Below, piece by piece: positions 9,860 to 20,589 of a DNA stretch of 64,000 nucleotides. A program made the position numbers and the translations under genes. The stretch lies in the NCBI GenBank assembly GCA_033558025.1, contig JAUCEF010000018.1:4154001-4218000 (forward strand), given 5' to 3'. The notes beneath the pieces were generated by a model. The model worked only from the letters and a program-made list of their open reading frames with translations, was not told where the DNA came from and did not search any database. Source of the DNA: Phytophthora sp. 'mugwort'. Its lineage: Eukaryota > Oomycota > Peronosporomycetes > Peronosporales > Peronosporaceae. Within the stretch, counting starts at the first letter, position 1. Each line of letters opens with the position of its first letter.

Positions 9860-11697
9860 TCATAGACGGCTTCGAACTGGTCGAGCTACCGCCATCTTCT
9901 TGTCTTGCTCGAGCTGTAGCTTACGTCGGAGGATTTTACCCGACAGGTTCTTCGGGATAACGTCGATGAATTCGACGTCGCGCACCCGCTTGAATCTCGC
10001 CACTTTCGACGCCACGTACGTCATCAACGCGTCGGGTGTCAGCGGTTCGTCCCCCGTAAACTTGCGCACCACGAAGGCTTTGGGGATCTCGTCGCCCGTG
10101 ACCAAGTCGAATGCTCGCACGCAGCACGAGTCGGCGACTTGAGGGTGCGAGTTGACCACGTCCTCGATCTCGGCGGGCGCAACCTGGTGGCCCTTGTACT
10201 TGATGAGCTCTTTGAGTCGATCAACAATGAAGATGTAGCCATCTTCATCGATGTAGCCAACATCGCCGGTGCAAATGAAGCCATCGTCCGTGAAGATCTC
10301 GCGAGTCGCGTCTGCGTTGTCGATGTATCCTTTCATTGCTCCTGGCGAGCGGATCAGCAGCTCGCCACGTTGGTTTGCAGGCAAGTCGACTCCCGTCTCG
10401 ACGCATCGTACTCGCAATTCCGTATTGGGGAGCAGCTTGCCCGATGCTCCATTTCGATATTCCGTCGGAGACGAGTGCGTGGCAGTTCCGGCAAGTTCCG
10501 TCATCCCGTAGCTTTGAAGAACGGGCAAGCCGAGACGATTGCGAATTGCGTCCACGAGCTCGTCACCCAAAGGCGCAGCTACAGATGCCAGTCGGTTCAT
10601 TGTGGACAGATCGTACTTGTCCACGAGTGGGTGCTTCGCAAGGAACTGCACGATCGGCGGGACGACGTTGACGGTGTCGAGCTTGTACGTCTCGATGACA
10701 CGCAGGAAGCTCCCAGGCTCGAAACGAGGCAGCACAATCATTGCGATCCGCTTGAAGATCGCCACGTGGAAGATCATGGTCGCTGCGATGTGGAAGAACG
10801 GCAGGACGGCGAGGATATAGTCTGCATCCACCTCAAGAGCAGACACTCGCGCCGCACAAGCATACATTGATCGAGCTGTGAGCTCCACACCCTTGGGACG
10901 ACCAGTTGTACCGCTTGAAAAGGGCAGCAGCACAACGTCGTCGGGATTGATGCGTGGCAGACTCGGGAACGGTAGATCCAGTGCGACCAGAGCTCTGCAT
11001 TCCAAGTGGGAAGCACAATACATTTAGCGCTGGGATGCCAAAAGATGAGGGGATGGCTAGTTAAGACGAGGAGATGGCTACTTACTCGATGGATTGCAGC
11101 CCAGCGACGCCTTTGGGATGTCCAAGTGTGAGCACCCGACTGAGTGGGATACCCGTAGGCTCAGCAGCTTGAATTGCCACCTGGGCGTATGCCACGTGCG
11201 AGATCAGTGTAGATGCCTTAAAGAAAATGAGTGAGTTCGTGACTGAATCAGTGGAGAACATGGCACTGCAGTCGAACCTTAGAAGAGCGGATTTGGTCTG
11301 CGAGCTCCTCACTATTGAACAGTGGAGACGTGGGCGAACAGATTGCGCCCAAGCGGTTCAAAGCTAGGAACACGATGGGGTACTCCAAGCAGTTGAGAGA
11401 GTGTAAGACCACGACCTGTACAGCAATAAACGCAAGGGATTTAGTGTGGTTTGAATACCCCGAATCAAAATGAGAGAAACTTACGTCGCCGTTCTTGATG
11501 CCACTCGCGATGAGCCCCGCACAAATGAGTTTGGCCAGCTTGAACACTTCGACGAAAGAGAGCGTTCTCCCGGACATCCCGCACACGAGTGCCGGCTTGT
11601 CACTGTTCTCACGGGCATGCTGCTCCAGCTTGTTCCAGATCGCAGCGTTGGCAGGGATCGCGACGTCGGGGTGCGGCGACTGGAAGATGACAGACAT
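9860..11697 (-). CDS. 4-coumarate:CoA-ligase-like acyl-CoA synthetase (gene E), PTS1 SRL
   Basis: Exons are 11697-11485, 11415-11278, 11216-11086 and 10994-9860, giving 538 residues. Exon 1 is two codons longer than in the paralogues (MSVIFQSP against MIF). It has SSGTTGRPKGVEL, SYGMTE (Ser replacing the usual first Gly), KYKGHQVAPAEIED and SGKILRR. It ends SRL, a canonical type-1 peroxisomal targeting signal, so the enzyme probably acts in peroxisomes, where activated hydroxycinnamates or fatty acids would enter beta-oxidation. The substrate is inference only. Confidence 0.87.
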
Positions 11698-12006
11698 TCT
11701 ATGTAGACGAATTCGCTAGTCGTGAAGAGGATGCACTTGGGTAGGAGGTGGCGAATTGAAAAGTTAATTGACGTTATTATAGCTGCACTGCCAGCATGGG
11801 CTAATCAAGGGGCTCAGTGCTCAGGAAGCAGGAAGTTCCAGGACGCGGCATTGTTGGATCGCCCCAGCTTCGACATGAGTTCGAATTTCCAACAATGGAG
11901 GATGACACCAGTGTGGGATCATTTACAGACTGGCGATGGACGCATTAGCATACTACTACGTAGTACGTGGTTCTCCTCCTCTCACTCAACTTTTCCACTC
12001 AGCTCC

Positions 12007-13602
12007 TTACAAGCGACTATGCGTCGCCTTAGTTTTCTCGTTTTGACGGATCTGCAGCAAGCGACGAAGAATTTTACCCGACAGACTCTTGGGAATGACG
12101 TCAATGAATTCTACTTCACGCACGCGTTTATAGCCCGTAACCTTACCTGCCACAAATTCCATGAGTTCTTCCTCACTCAATGACTCGCCGTCCTTAAGAA
12201 TCACGAACGCCTTCGGAATTTCTTCACCCGTGGCAGGGTCAAAACCTCGGACGCAACCAGAGTCTGCGACTTTCGGATGGGAATTCACCACGTCCTCTAT
12301 CTCTGCAGGTGCCACCTGGTGCCCTTTGTACTTGATTAGCTCCTTGAGACGGTCAACAATAAAGATGTAGCCATCCTCATCGATGTATCCAACATCTCCA
12401 GTGCGAACGAAGCCATCTGCGGTGAAGGTGACTCGGTTAGCCTCGGAGTTCTTGTAATACCCCTTCATCAGTGCTGGGGTGCGGAACAAGAGCTCTCCAG
12501 TCTGATTTATACCCAAGTCTTCGTCCGTCTCCAAGTCCTTCACCTTTAACTCTGTGTTTGGGTGCAATGTACCAGAGGCACCGTCACGATAAGTAGTCGG
12601 GTACGAGCTACTAGCGCACCCTGCGAACTCCGTCATGCCGTAGCCTTGCAGCACCTGAATGCCCAGTCGCTGTCTGACTGCGTGCTCCACCTCCTTACCC
12701 AAAGGTGCTCCTCCCGAGCCAACATGGGTCACGAGAGAGAGGTCGTACTTGTCCACAATCGGGTGCTTGGCAAGGAACGTGACAAGCGGCGGAGCGAGGC
12801 TCAACTTGGTCATTTTATACTTGGTCACAGTGCGTAGGAACGTCTCGGGGTCGAAACCAGGCAATATAACCATGGTTACTCCCTTGTAGATTGTAATATG
12901 GAAGATCATGGTGGCCATGATGTGGAAGAATGGCAGCATGCCCAGCACATATTCCTGCTTAGCTTCACGATATCCTGGTAGCATTCCACAAGCGTACATC
13001 GCACGAGCTGTCAACTCCACCCCCTTCGGACGTCCAGTTGTGCCGCTCGAGAATGGTAGTGTCACTACTTGGTTCGTGTCAATAGGAGGAATGTTCGGGA
13101 ACGGCAGGTTCTGTGCGATGAGATCTTCAATGGATTTGAGCCCCGACGGACCTTCACCCTGGCCGAGGGTAAACAATCGCGAGAGTGGCAGACGCCGTAG
13201 TCCAGCAGCCTCCACTGCCACCTTGGCGAATTTTTTGTGGGAGAAGACGGCGACCGCCTCGGCAATCTCGATCTGGTCGGCCAACTCGTTGCCATTGAAC
13301 AGTGGCGAGGACGGCGACACGATGGCTCCGAGACGGTTGAGCGCCAGGAACACCACCACGTACTCGAGACAATTGAATGAGTGCAAGATCACGACGTCGC
13401 CCTTTTTGATCCCATTGGCAGCGAGACCTGCGCACACTTTCTTGGACTGCTGGAGCAGCTCGGCGAAGGTGAGGGACTTCTCCGTGACACCACAGATAAA
13501 GGCCTTCTTGTTTCCAATGGTCTGTGCATGGTCCTCGACCACTTTCCAGATCGAGGCGTCGTCTGGGATGGGCAGCGCGGGGACTCGAGAGCGGAAGATC
13601 AT
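12007..13602 (-). CDS. 4-coumarate:CoA-ligase-like acyl-CoA synthetase (gene F), intronless, PTS1 SRL
   Basis: A single uninterrupted frame of 531 residues equivalent to the four-exon paralogues. The three positions where they have introns are joined exactly (KGD-VVIL, AEAV-AVF, SIED-LIAQ). SSGTTGRPKGVEL lies near residues 183-196, GYGMTE near 317-322, KYKGHQVAPAEIED near 423-436, and SGKILRR with the catalytic Lys near 507-513. It ends SRL, a canonical peroxisomal signal. An in-frame ATG at 13644 exists, but it falls inside the predicted initiator, so 13602 is preferred. It is first in the array in transcription order and probably the most conventional functional copy. Clean loss of all introns suggests replacement by a cDNA copy. 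Confidence 0.9.
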   Translation of the reverse strand: MIFRSRVPALPIPDDASIWKVVEDHAQTIGNKKAFICGVTEKSLTFAELLQQSKKVCAGLAANGIKKGDVVILHSFNCLEYVVVFLALNRLGAIVSPSSPLFNGNELADQIEIAEAVAVFSHKKFAKVAVEAAGLRRLPLSRLFTLGQGEGPSGLKSIEDLIAQNLPFPNIPPIDTNQVVTLPFSSGTTGRPKGVELTARAMYACGMLPGYREAKQEYVLGMLPFFHIMATMIFHITIYKGVTMVILPGFDPETFLRTVTKYKMTKLSLAPPLVTFLAKHPIVDKYDLSLVTHVGSGGAPLGKEVEHAVRQRLGIQVLQGYGMTEFAGCASSSYPTTYRDGASGTLHPNTELKVKDLETDEDLGINQTGELLFRTPALMKGYYKNSEANRVTFTADGFVRTGDVGYIDEDGYIFIVDRLKELIKYKGHQVAPAEIEDVVNSHPKVADSGCVRGFDPATGEEIPKAFVILKDGESLSEEELMEFVAGKVTGYKRVREVEFIDVIPKSLSGKILRRLLQIRQNEKTKATHSRL

Positions 13603-13626
13603 GGCTTGGTCTGTTCGCGGAGGACG

Positions 13627-13643
13627 CAAATGTCGGAATGACA
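13627..13643 (-). promoter_or_regulatory. Oomycete core promoter (initiator plus flank) of gene F
   Basis: The minus strand reads TGTCATTCCGACATTTG, a close match to the oomycete initiator followed by its CATTT flank. With the A at 13639 as +1, the leader to the ATG at 13602 is about 37 nt. This rules out the upstream in-frame ATG at 13644 as the main start. Confidence 0.55.
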
Positions 13644-13659
13644 CATTGACCTCATGGTG

Positions 13660-14635
13660 TTAAACCAACTGGAGGGTATTCAGCCTGCACGGGTATCCGT
13701 GAATAGGTTGGTCGAAAATAAAGAACTTAGGCGATAACTTCAACTTGAGAATATGTCGACTCAACGTCCCCGAGTCAACTTTGGCCTACTGCTGACGTCG
13801 AACTTCGAAGCGGGGGAATGTCAACGGAATTATCCAATAACGGCGTCACTACCGCCAGCACACACTGGTGCAGACCCTGGCTCAGAAGTTGAGCGAAGCA
13901 GACAGTGTCCCGGTAGAAAAGCGAAGTACATACGTACGATGTTCCGCATGTAAAAGTAAAAATTGTAGCTTCGTAAGTTCGGTGGTTAACTGACGGGTCC
14001 TATTGGCGAGCACAGCGGAGCTGCCCAGTGGAAATACAGAGACTTTTAAAAATCGTACGATCAGCGCAATGAAGCGATCTTCTGAGCAGCATGCTTATTC
14101 CTATATACCCCTCGGAATTTCGGCGACCTCGAATCGGAGCAACAACTATCTGAGATAAGGAAGCTGACAGTCGGACAGCTGATGCTAGAGAAGTATGCAC
14201 ATGTGAAGATTATGAAGAATACAGTAGTTGCCAGATTCCGGACCGGAATCCGGAAACACCAAAGTCTCTCGCCTGTTAGCACCGACTTATTCATTCCAGA
14301 TGACAAGTCGAAAGGGGCGGATTTCGTACTTTATGGAAATAAACAAATTCTTTCCACTCGTGTCTCCGCGTTCCAGACACCAGGTCGGACAGCGACACGG
14401 CGGAACAGCGGACTGCGACATCTGCACTGGCGCGACGGGCAGCGGATAACGGGACCGGCACGATGAACAGTGGCTTGGCGGATTACAGACAGCGGCACGG
14501 CGGACAGCCAGCTGCGCGATGGACGGCGAAGAGGTGAACTGAGGTGGACGGCTCGTTACACTGTGGCGCTTTTAGGGGTAGGTAATTTGCGAGGTAATCT
14601 CGATATGCCCCCCCCCCCTCCACACACACACACAC
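13660..14635. other. Intergenic stretch with no supported gene
   Basis: Only short open frames with no recognisable motif are seen here. The stretch ends in a C-run followed by a CA repeat (about 14608-14635) that abuts the tRNA-like sequence. Confidence 0.5.
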
Positions 14636-14705
14636 GCTGGTGTAGCTCAGTGATAGAGCAGGAAGCACCGCTTCCAGGTCGCTGGTTCGAATCCGACCTC
14701 CGGCA
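14636..14705 (+). tRNA. tRNA-like sequence with shortened anticodon loop (pseudogene or SINE head)
   Basis: It has a polymerase III A box (TAGCTCAGTGATAGAG) with a good 4-bp D stem, and an exact B box (GGTTCGAATCC). The acceptor stem pairs as GCTGGTG with CTCCGGC, with one mismatch and one wobble. The anticodon arm is abnormal: GGAAG and CTTCC pair perfectly around only five bases (CACCG), two short of a real loop, so no anticodon can be assigned. The T stem has one mismatch. This is better explained as a decayed tRNA or the head of a tRNA-derived SINE than as a working tRNA. Confidence 0.45.
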
Positions 14706-14767
14706 TCCTAATTAATATAATTTATGTGTATATGTGTGATGTGTTGTACTGTGAAAACCGCCCAATA

Positions 14768-15514
14768 GGGGGTGTCAGAATTGCGAAAAGTCGCTTCAAA
14801 ATCGCATGCGATTCTTAAGCAATGACATGTCATTTATTTTGACGTTTCGTCCGGGGGGTATCAGACCGTCAGGTGGGGAGGTTCCCGGTGCTCTGTAGTG
14901 GCGTACAAGTAGTCGACCATGTCTTCGAAGGCCGAACTCTTGGTCTGCTTGGGCGGTCCTCCAACCTTCGGCTTCTTGTCCGTGCCGTAGATGGCTTTGA
15001 AGTTCGCTTCAACTTCGCTTTAATCCACCAGAACTTTGTAGTCTTCCGCAGACAAGTGAACCTTCGAGCTTTCGGACAAGGCGGTGCGTTTTCTACTCAT
15101 GTTTCTACGCATAAAGAAAGTTACCACCCGAACAACAGTAGCTTGAAAGATACAAAGGAAACGTACTGGTTGCGGACCGTTTGAGAGAGTGAGCGAGCCT
15201 AACGAGGAAGCGCGCTTCAGCTGTGACTGGTGGCGTCTGGGTCACGTTGCGGGTAATGTGGTCACAGCCAGGTAGCGATGGTGGCAGCCTGGCAACGACG
15301 GAGGCGTCAAGGAAGCTTCTTCGCCTCGAAGGTTGAAGGTTGCCGTTTGCCGTACGGGATATTGGCGGCAAATAGCAGGTGCTATTTTGCGAATCACCCA
15401 CCTCCAGAGGTGGGCGATTTCGAAATGACATGGCGTTTACCCGAAAATCACATGCCATTTCGGGGCGAAACCGCATGCGATTTTGTCGGGACTTTTGTCA
15501 ATTCTGACACCCCC
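14768..15514. mobile_element. 747-bp TA-flanked inverted-repeat element (non-autonomous DNA transposon)
   Basis: Both ends read inward as GGGGGTGTCAGAATTG, followed by a diverging stretch that ends in a shared AAAATCGCATGCG, so the imperfect terminal repeat is about 50 bp. The element is flanked by TA on both sides (14766-14767 and 15515-15516), as for TA-targeting elements such as the Tc1/mariner group. Only a fragment of a coding frame is inside (minus strand, 15100-14873), so it cannot move by itself. Confidence 0.7.
14873..15100 (-). pseudogene. Internal coding remnant of the TA-flanked element
   Basis: The minus-strand frame starting MSRKRTALSESSKV is open except for one stop (TAA near 15020) and then continues with a Lys/Pro-rich stretch to about 14873. 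It looks like the N-terminus of a protein once encoded by a longer parent element. The family is not identified. Confidence 0.4.
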
Positions 15515-15516
15515 TA

Positions 15517-16130
15517 ATATGTCCAGCTCGGTTAGGCCATTTTGGGTGGGTTGAAACATACTAAAACAGGGTAGGAGAAAAATTAAATCTGAGTTCTAGA
15601 TGTAAAAAAAACGTCCATTGTGCAAATCTAAAGCATAGTGCACCACGAGCTTTTATAGCTCCGCTATTAAAATAGCCTTGCGCGGATCGAGTCACGAATG
15701 AGCAAATAGTTCAGAGACTGGGCCCAAATGAAGATATTTTCATCCCTAAACAGACTTGAGAGATGCATACGTATCATTTTAAGCTTTTTAAATCGTAATA
15801 TGTATATTTATCTGTTGTTTAATGATAATAGTGATATCGACATCGTTTATATATATAGGGATGACCTCGAATGTCCAGTGTTAAATGGGCATTCGAAGCG
15901 ATTTGACGCTAAATCGACGGCAACATGTGATATATGAACAGGGGTTGGGATACAACAAATCGGACTGACGTTCTGTTTATATATAATAATAAAGGGCTAC
16001 GTCCTATATATAGAGCCTAGATCGGCTATAAAGCGCAAAAAATAGGACATATCATGTGACGTCCAGCAAAATCGTTAGCTGTCCACTGATGCGAAGCAAG
16101 CGTGCACGAGTCAGAGCGGCACCGCTGGCC
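15517..16130. other. AT-rich intergenic stretch
   Basis: Low-GC sequence with several TATATA tracts (about 15850-16015). No supported gene. Confidence 0.5.
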
Positions 16131-16131
16131 T

Positions 16132-16623
16132 TCAACGTAAGATACTGCGCTCCCAGCGATTTGTTTGCCGCCGGATGCGAAGCTTGTAGCTCCCTCCATC
16201 GCTTGCAAAGTGACGATGCCTTCGTGGATGACTTCCTACCGTCGATTGAATGCAAGCGCTCGTTTGCTGTGCGGTCAAACTCGCGAGCAAGGTCCCAGAT
16301 ATTGTGCTTCCAGGCTCGACGGCATCGTCGTCAGATCGCGGCGGCCGCTCGGTAAAGGTGCAGGGTGTCTGATAAAACACAAACATGATGTTGACAGCAG
16401 CCTTAGCATCTGCTCGCTTGTTCTGTTCTCGATTATCCTTAACGGTTTCCCAGAATTTGCTTGTGTGCCAGTTCAGCGCACAACCTGCAAGCGTGGATGC
16501 CGTCGTTGGAGCTGGAAGAGAAGCAGGGCACAGCAACAAGGACGCGTCTTGTAGTGTAGCTGCAGGAGGCGCGTCTGGTACGACGGCCGATGGCTTGGGT
16601 ACTGTATCTTCTAGTCGAGCCAA
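16132..16623 (-). pseudogene. Possible transposon-protein remnant
   Basis: A 163-codon frame that contains KFWETVKDNREQNKRADAK followed by a stretch ending FVFYQTP. This looks like ordinary coding sequence, whereas the last 60 residues (rich in Ser, His and Arg) look shifted out of frame. No domain is recognised with confidence. The setting among transposon relics suggests a repeat-encoded protein. Confidence 0.3.
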
Positions 16624-16965
16624 CCTATCATTGATCTGAGCTAACTACTTGAGCATGTTTTCCATTGTCGAGTGCAAGAAGTGTGTCCCCACATGGCTAG
16701 CTTGTGGGTGGTTTGCTGTTATCCAGCGTTTTGTGAGGTGTTCTGTTAAATGCTGGCACGTGGCACAGAGGCTGCTTGAGTGATGTGTGGCAAAAGTCAA
16801 AGTAAGTTCATTATGCACGTTAGGCTACCTTCTTCTTACGGCTTTACCTCTCTTGTGCGTTTTCTTCGTATGTAGGTCCGGTAACTGGCGACGACGGGAC
16901 CACCGTGCCGAGATCGCATATAACGGAAGGCGAGTGTAACCACCACCAGCATTCGGCCAAAAGCA

Positions 16966-17061
16966 GAGTCAAGAACTCGGCTAATCGCCTAGTCGAGATC
17001 TTCAACTAGCCGACGAGTCGAGAACTCAGCTAACCACCGAGTCGAAAACTCGGCTGGAGAA
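16966..17061. repeat. Four imperfect tandem units of about 24 bp
   Basis: Units begin GAGTCRAGAACTCRGCTAA or a close variant; the second unit is the most diverged (AGTCGAGATCTTCAACTAG). Each unit contains an internal palindrome (GAACTC or similar). No function is evident. Confidence 0.6.
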
Positions 17062-17156
17062 CATCACCTTCCGACATGTTCCCCCAACCCGAAGCATGTT
17101 GTGATGCTGATGTGGCAACCAAGACGAGAGTTCGTGGCGGAGATCACACGATGCAG

Positions 17157-18300
17157 CTAGTATTCATACCGTGTGAGTTGTACGGCGCTGCTTCGGCTGG
17201 TCTCGAGGACGCTCTTCATATGCATCAACAATGCCGCGAACGTGGCATCTACGGCAGCGAGAGACGCGTTGTACAGCGCGTCGGAAGACCCATGGATAAG
17301 CTGGTACAACTCGTCGCGGGGGGGGGTTAGTAGTTGACCGTACTCCGCAATCGAGAGCCGCTGCTGGAGATCACCGACAGTCGGTGTCGATACAGATAAG
17401 TCGAGCGCTTCGTAACCTGCTAGTACCTTGCCTACGCTCTGATTCTCACGTGTTGTTGTGCTTATGTATGCGTGTGAGCGATTTAAGAAGCCAATCCCCC
17501 CCCCCCCTTGTAAAGATCCACTGGATGTCCAACTTGGGAGATGCATTCGCGTACTCTGCGGATCCAAGACATGACCCCGAACATGACTTGCCGTTGCGAC
17601 GACGGCATCTCCTTCAACGTGTCGCGGATAACTTCGGTAATATAGCCAGTAACATTGGGGCGCTTGCGCTCTCGTTTTGCTGCTGGTTTCATTTCGTTTT
17701 TAAACTCACTTTGCAAGCGCCAGAGCGTTGGCAACAGAGCATGCGACATGCATTCGGCTTGCTCTTCGTGTCTTATGATGAGCCCTCCGAGTATCTATTT
17801 CCCCTCGTATCCAGAGATACGTGGTGTCAGATCTACCTGGAGGGCAGACATACACGCAGGGGAAGCTGTGATATACTGGGAGAGCCTGCGTAGATAGACA
17901 CGCCTTGCACTACCGAGATTTTAATTCGCGCAGTTCTCAGGAACAGCTTACCTGAAGCTCCCAGCGATAGTTGCTGCTTTCAGACAAAACAAGTATTAAT
18001 TGCCCTTCCAAACGTGTGCCACATCATAGTGAGAAGTACTGCATCATGTATAGACTTGAGCCCCATGGCAACATCGTCATGTACTACTAAGTGCGCTACC
18101 AATAAACACAAATCATGTGTAGTACTGCCAGGTGCATCGTTTGTCTGGACGTTTGCTCGAAGATTGCGCTCCTCAATCGAGCTAGCAATTTTGTCTCGAA
18201 TCTTAGCTACGCGCTTTGAGTCAGAGAGGTCTTCTCTATAGCGCACACGGGAGCAGATTATTAACTTGCGAGAAATAGCCCAATGGTGCAGCCTTCGCTA
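17157..18300 (-). pseudogene. Scrambled recombinase-like relic (Crypton-like candidate)
   Basis: The minus strand at 18246-17980 encodes HDAVLLTMMWHTFGRAINT, which resembles the box-I arginine region of the Crypton-type tyrosine recombinases found in oomycetes. The plus strand at about 17715-17845 encodes RWQQSMRHAF and EPSEYLFPLVSRD, which I associate with the same family, but it points the other way. More minus-strand frames at 17567-17157 and 17749-17483 are of unclear origin. G/C homopolymers at 17318 and 17497 interrupt the frames. The assignment rests on motif memory and is tentative. Confidence 0.35.
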
Positions 18301-19288
18301 GAAAATCATCAGCAGCACGAGCGTTGTCACATTTCCTCGTCTGTAAAAAGATTGAGAAAGCTGTTAGTACTGAATAAAAATTCTGGGTAGGTAAGCTACT
18401 CTGCTGTGCGAGAGAGAGAGGAATGCATTCTGTCTAGGCTTTCACTGTTGAGTTCAGCTGACTCTAGAAACTCGTTGAAAACCTTAACTGCAGCGACATC
18501 TTACCCCAGCGTACCCGATGGTGTATCGAGCCCTTGAGGTGCTCTTCTCATAGTTCTTTGTATACTCGTAGTGTAAGAAGTACTGACTCATTGCCGAGCA
18601 CACAGAGACTACGTCAATGGAAAGCTATTTCCGGATCAATGTGCACTTATCCCGTAAGCTTGCTCTTGTCTTGGCTCCACTATGATGATTTATTTTGATA
18701 TGCTGGGAATTGCCGGACGATTCCAGAAATAAGCTGATATAGCATGTACCTAACCCTAATGGGCCTTGATTGGTCGAATATGCTAAATGGTTGTCGTGAC
18801 GAATTTTCATTGGCTGCAACTGGGAAACTCTTTTAATAAGGCTTGGGTTTCCGTACCGAATACACTTATCCTACAGCAAAAGACAAATGCTGGGTTCCTC
18901 CCACTTAATTACAATGCTGACCAACAGCTGTGAAAGCGTGCATGTACAGACAAGAGGAAAGGAGCAAGCACAGACAGAATTGAGAAACGCACGTATGCCA
19001 ATCGGGGAAATCCACAGATTAGAACCCCGCATGCCGCACACGGCTTCACCAATGGCAGGCCACAGGCTGGGCCAATAGCGGGCCAGAAGCTCGACGTATC
19101 ACTCAGGCCGTAGGAGTGCAGGAGACGCTCATTTCTGGACTTCGTAGTGCCGGTGGGCTTCGCGGCGCAGCAGGCTGTGAGTTGTCGGTGGGCTTCGTGG
19201 TGTTGGTGGGCTTCGCCGGTTGATGGGCTTCGTGGCGTTGCGGTAGTCATGGTATACTGGAGAACGTAGGCATTGCAGTATTTAAATA
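18301..19288. other. Intergenic stretch with no supported gene
   Basis: Only short frames are present. A GGGCTTCG(T/C)GG-type motif recurs at about 19150-19235 as a short imperfect repeat. Confidence 0.4.
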
Positions 19289-20110
19289 ATGAATCGCCTA
19301 TCTCGTCAAGATCTTGCCTCATTTTGGAACCATGGGTTCGTCGTGCGCAGCATCGGCATCACCGATGGTTTGTGTGCGCAAGCTTTGGACGAGGTGGAGA
19401 ATCTCGGGTTGGAGCCAATATTCCGTGAAGTTTATTCCGAAACGATGGATCCATTCAGGTTACAAGCCAATGTCCGACCTATTACGCTGGCTGTTGAGGA
19501 GATGCACGCGATGATTGATGAGATGTTACAGGATGTGAACGAGGCCTGGCAATTAGATCGAACGGCTGGCACGCTATCGAGTCTCTACCAGGAGACGAAG
19601 ATCAATCGGTGCATCGCGACTTCACGTCGTTTGAAACCGCGCAGGCTAAACTTTAGCACGGGATCGTTCAAGCTTCTCTTATAGTTGCCTTGATTGATGA
19701 GACCTGTCTGCATGTCTACCCTCGATGCTTTGGCGCCGAAGCGGAGACAGAGGCACGTCAAATGCTTCGTTTCACCGCGGGGATGTGGTCCTATTTAGGG
19801 AGGGCCCGGCTCGCAGGTGCTTGGTACCGAACGCGCAACGTGCTGCTGCATTGCTACATGCTTGTTGAGTGAATCGATCAAGCGCCTAATTCTACCGAAG
19901 CGGTTGCATTTAGAACGCTTTTGTGCGAGCTCTGTCCCGCTCGACGTACTCCATGAGCGAGCTAAGAATGCATCGTCGAGAATGCAGACCCGGCAGTTAC
20001 GACTGCCCGTACTGTGGAAGTCGTTATGTTCTCCGCAATTCGGTAACCAGCACATTAGACGACACCATCGGATTTGAGCGTCCGCCACGTCGGTCGGGTG
20101 CGCTACAGCG
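19289..20110 (+). pseudogene. Decayed gene, possibly 2-oxoglutarate/Fe(II) oxygenase-like with a C-terminal zinc-finger-like end
   Basis: The first frame (MNRLSRQDLASFWNHGFVV) resembles the N-terminus of phytanoyl-CoA-hydroxylase-like proteins. After frameshifts, other frames give SVHRDFTSFE (a possible HxD iron site), ETCLHVYPRCFG, RFTAGDVV and NVLLHCYMLVE (a distal strand of a double-stranded beta-helix), then a segment with HRRECRPGSYDCPYCGSRY that looks like a cysteine/histidine zinc finger. At least three frame breaks or stops separate these pieces. The oxygenase call is inference from motif order. Confidence 0.35.
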
Positions 20111-20299
20111 AGCAGAGTTCCAGTGATAGCGAGAGTAACAGCGGCACGGAATCGTCCGGCAGCAGGAACGGTACGAGCGAGGAAAGTGACACTTAGGTTT
20201 TGCGTGACAATAGCTACGTAATATAGCATCTGGGTCTGCCGTGTTCGTTGTTGAAGTGGTGGCCTTAGCTGCAGTACATATACCGAAGGTTAATAAAAA

Positions 20300-20530
20300 G
20301 TGGTGACAGCTGATATAGTGGTGACAACTGAGGTAGCGGTGACTCCTGTGGAAGCGGTGACAAGTGAGGACGCGGTGACAGCTAACGAAGCGGTGACTCG
20401 TGCGGAAGAGGTGACAACTGAGGACGCGGTGACAATTGAAATAGCAGCTACATACCACGAAGTGAGAGCCTGTACCAGAGAGCGCAGCGGTGACAGCTTG
20501 AGAGGCGATGACTCAGCGAAAAGTGTTGGC
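20300..20530 (+). repeat. Left subterminal tandem array of the MULE (GGTGAC unit)
   Basis: About eight imperfect units of 18-21 bp on the pattern GCGGTGACAnnnGAGGAC. The reading frame through it gives a degenerate Val-Thr-Glu-Ala repeat, which is probably incidental. The same unit recurs in opposite orientation at 22585-22695. Confidence 0.75.
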
Positions 20531-20589
20531 AACTGAGGAAACGTAAGTGATGCAATTAGGAAAGGCAAGTCATGTTCGTCGAATGTATT

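Noticed and set aside
12007..13644. Longer start for gene F at 13644
   Set aside because: The extra 14 codons lie over the predicted initiator and transcription start, and paralogues start at the MIF position.
20300..20530. Short regular repeats that could suggest a CRISPR array
   Set aside because: Units are contiguous tandem copies without unique spacers, the host is eukaryotic, and the partner array is inverted, which fits transposon ends.
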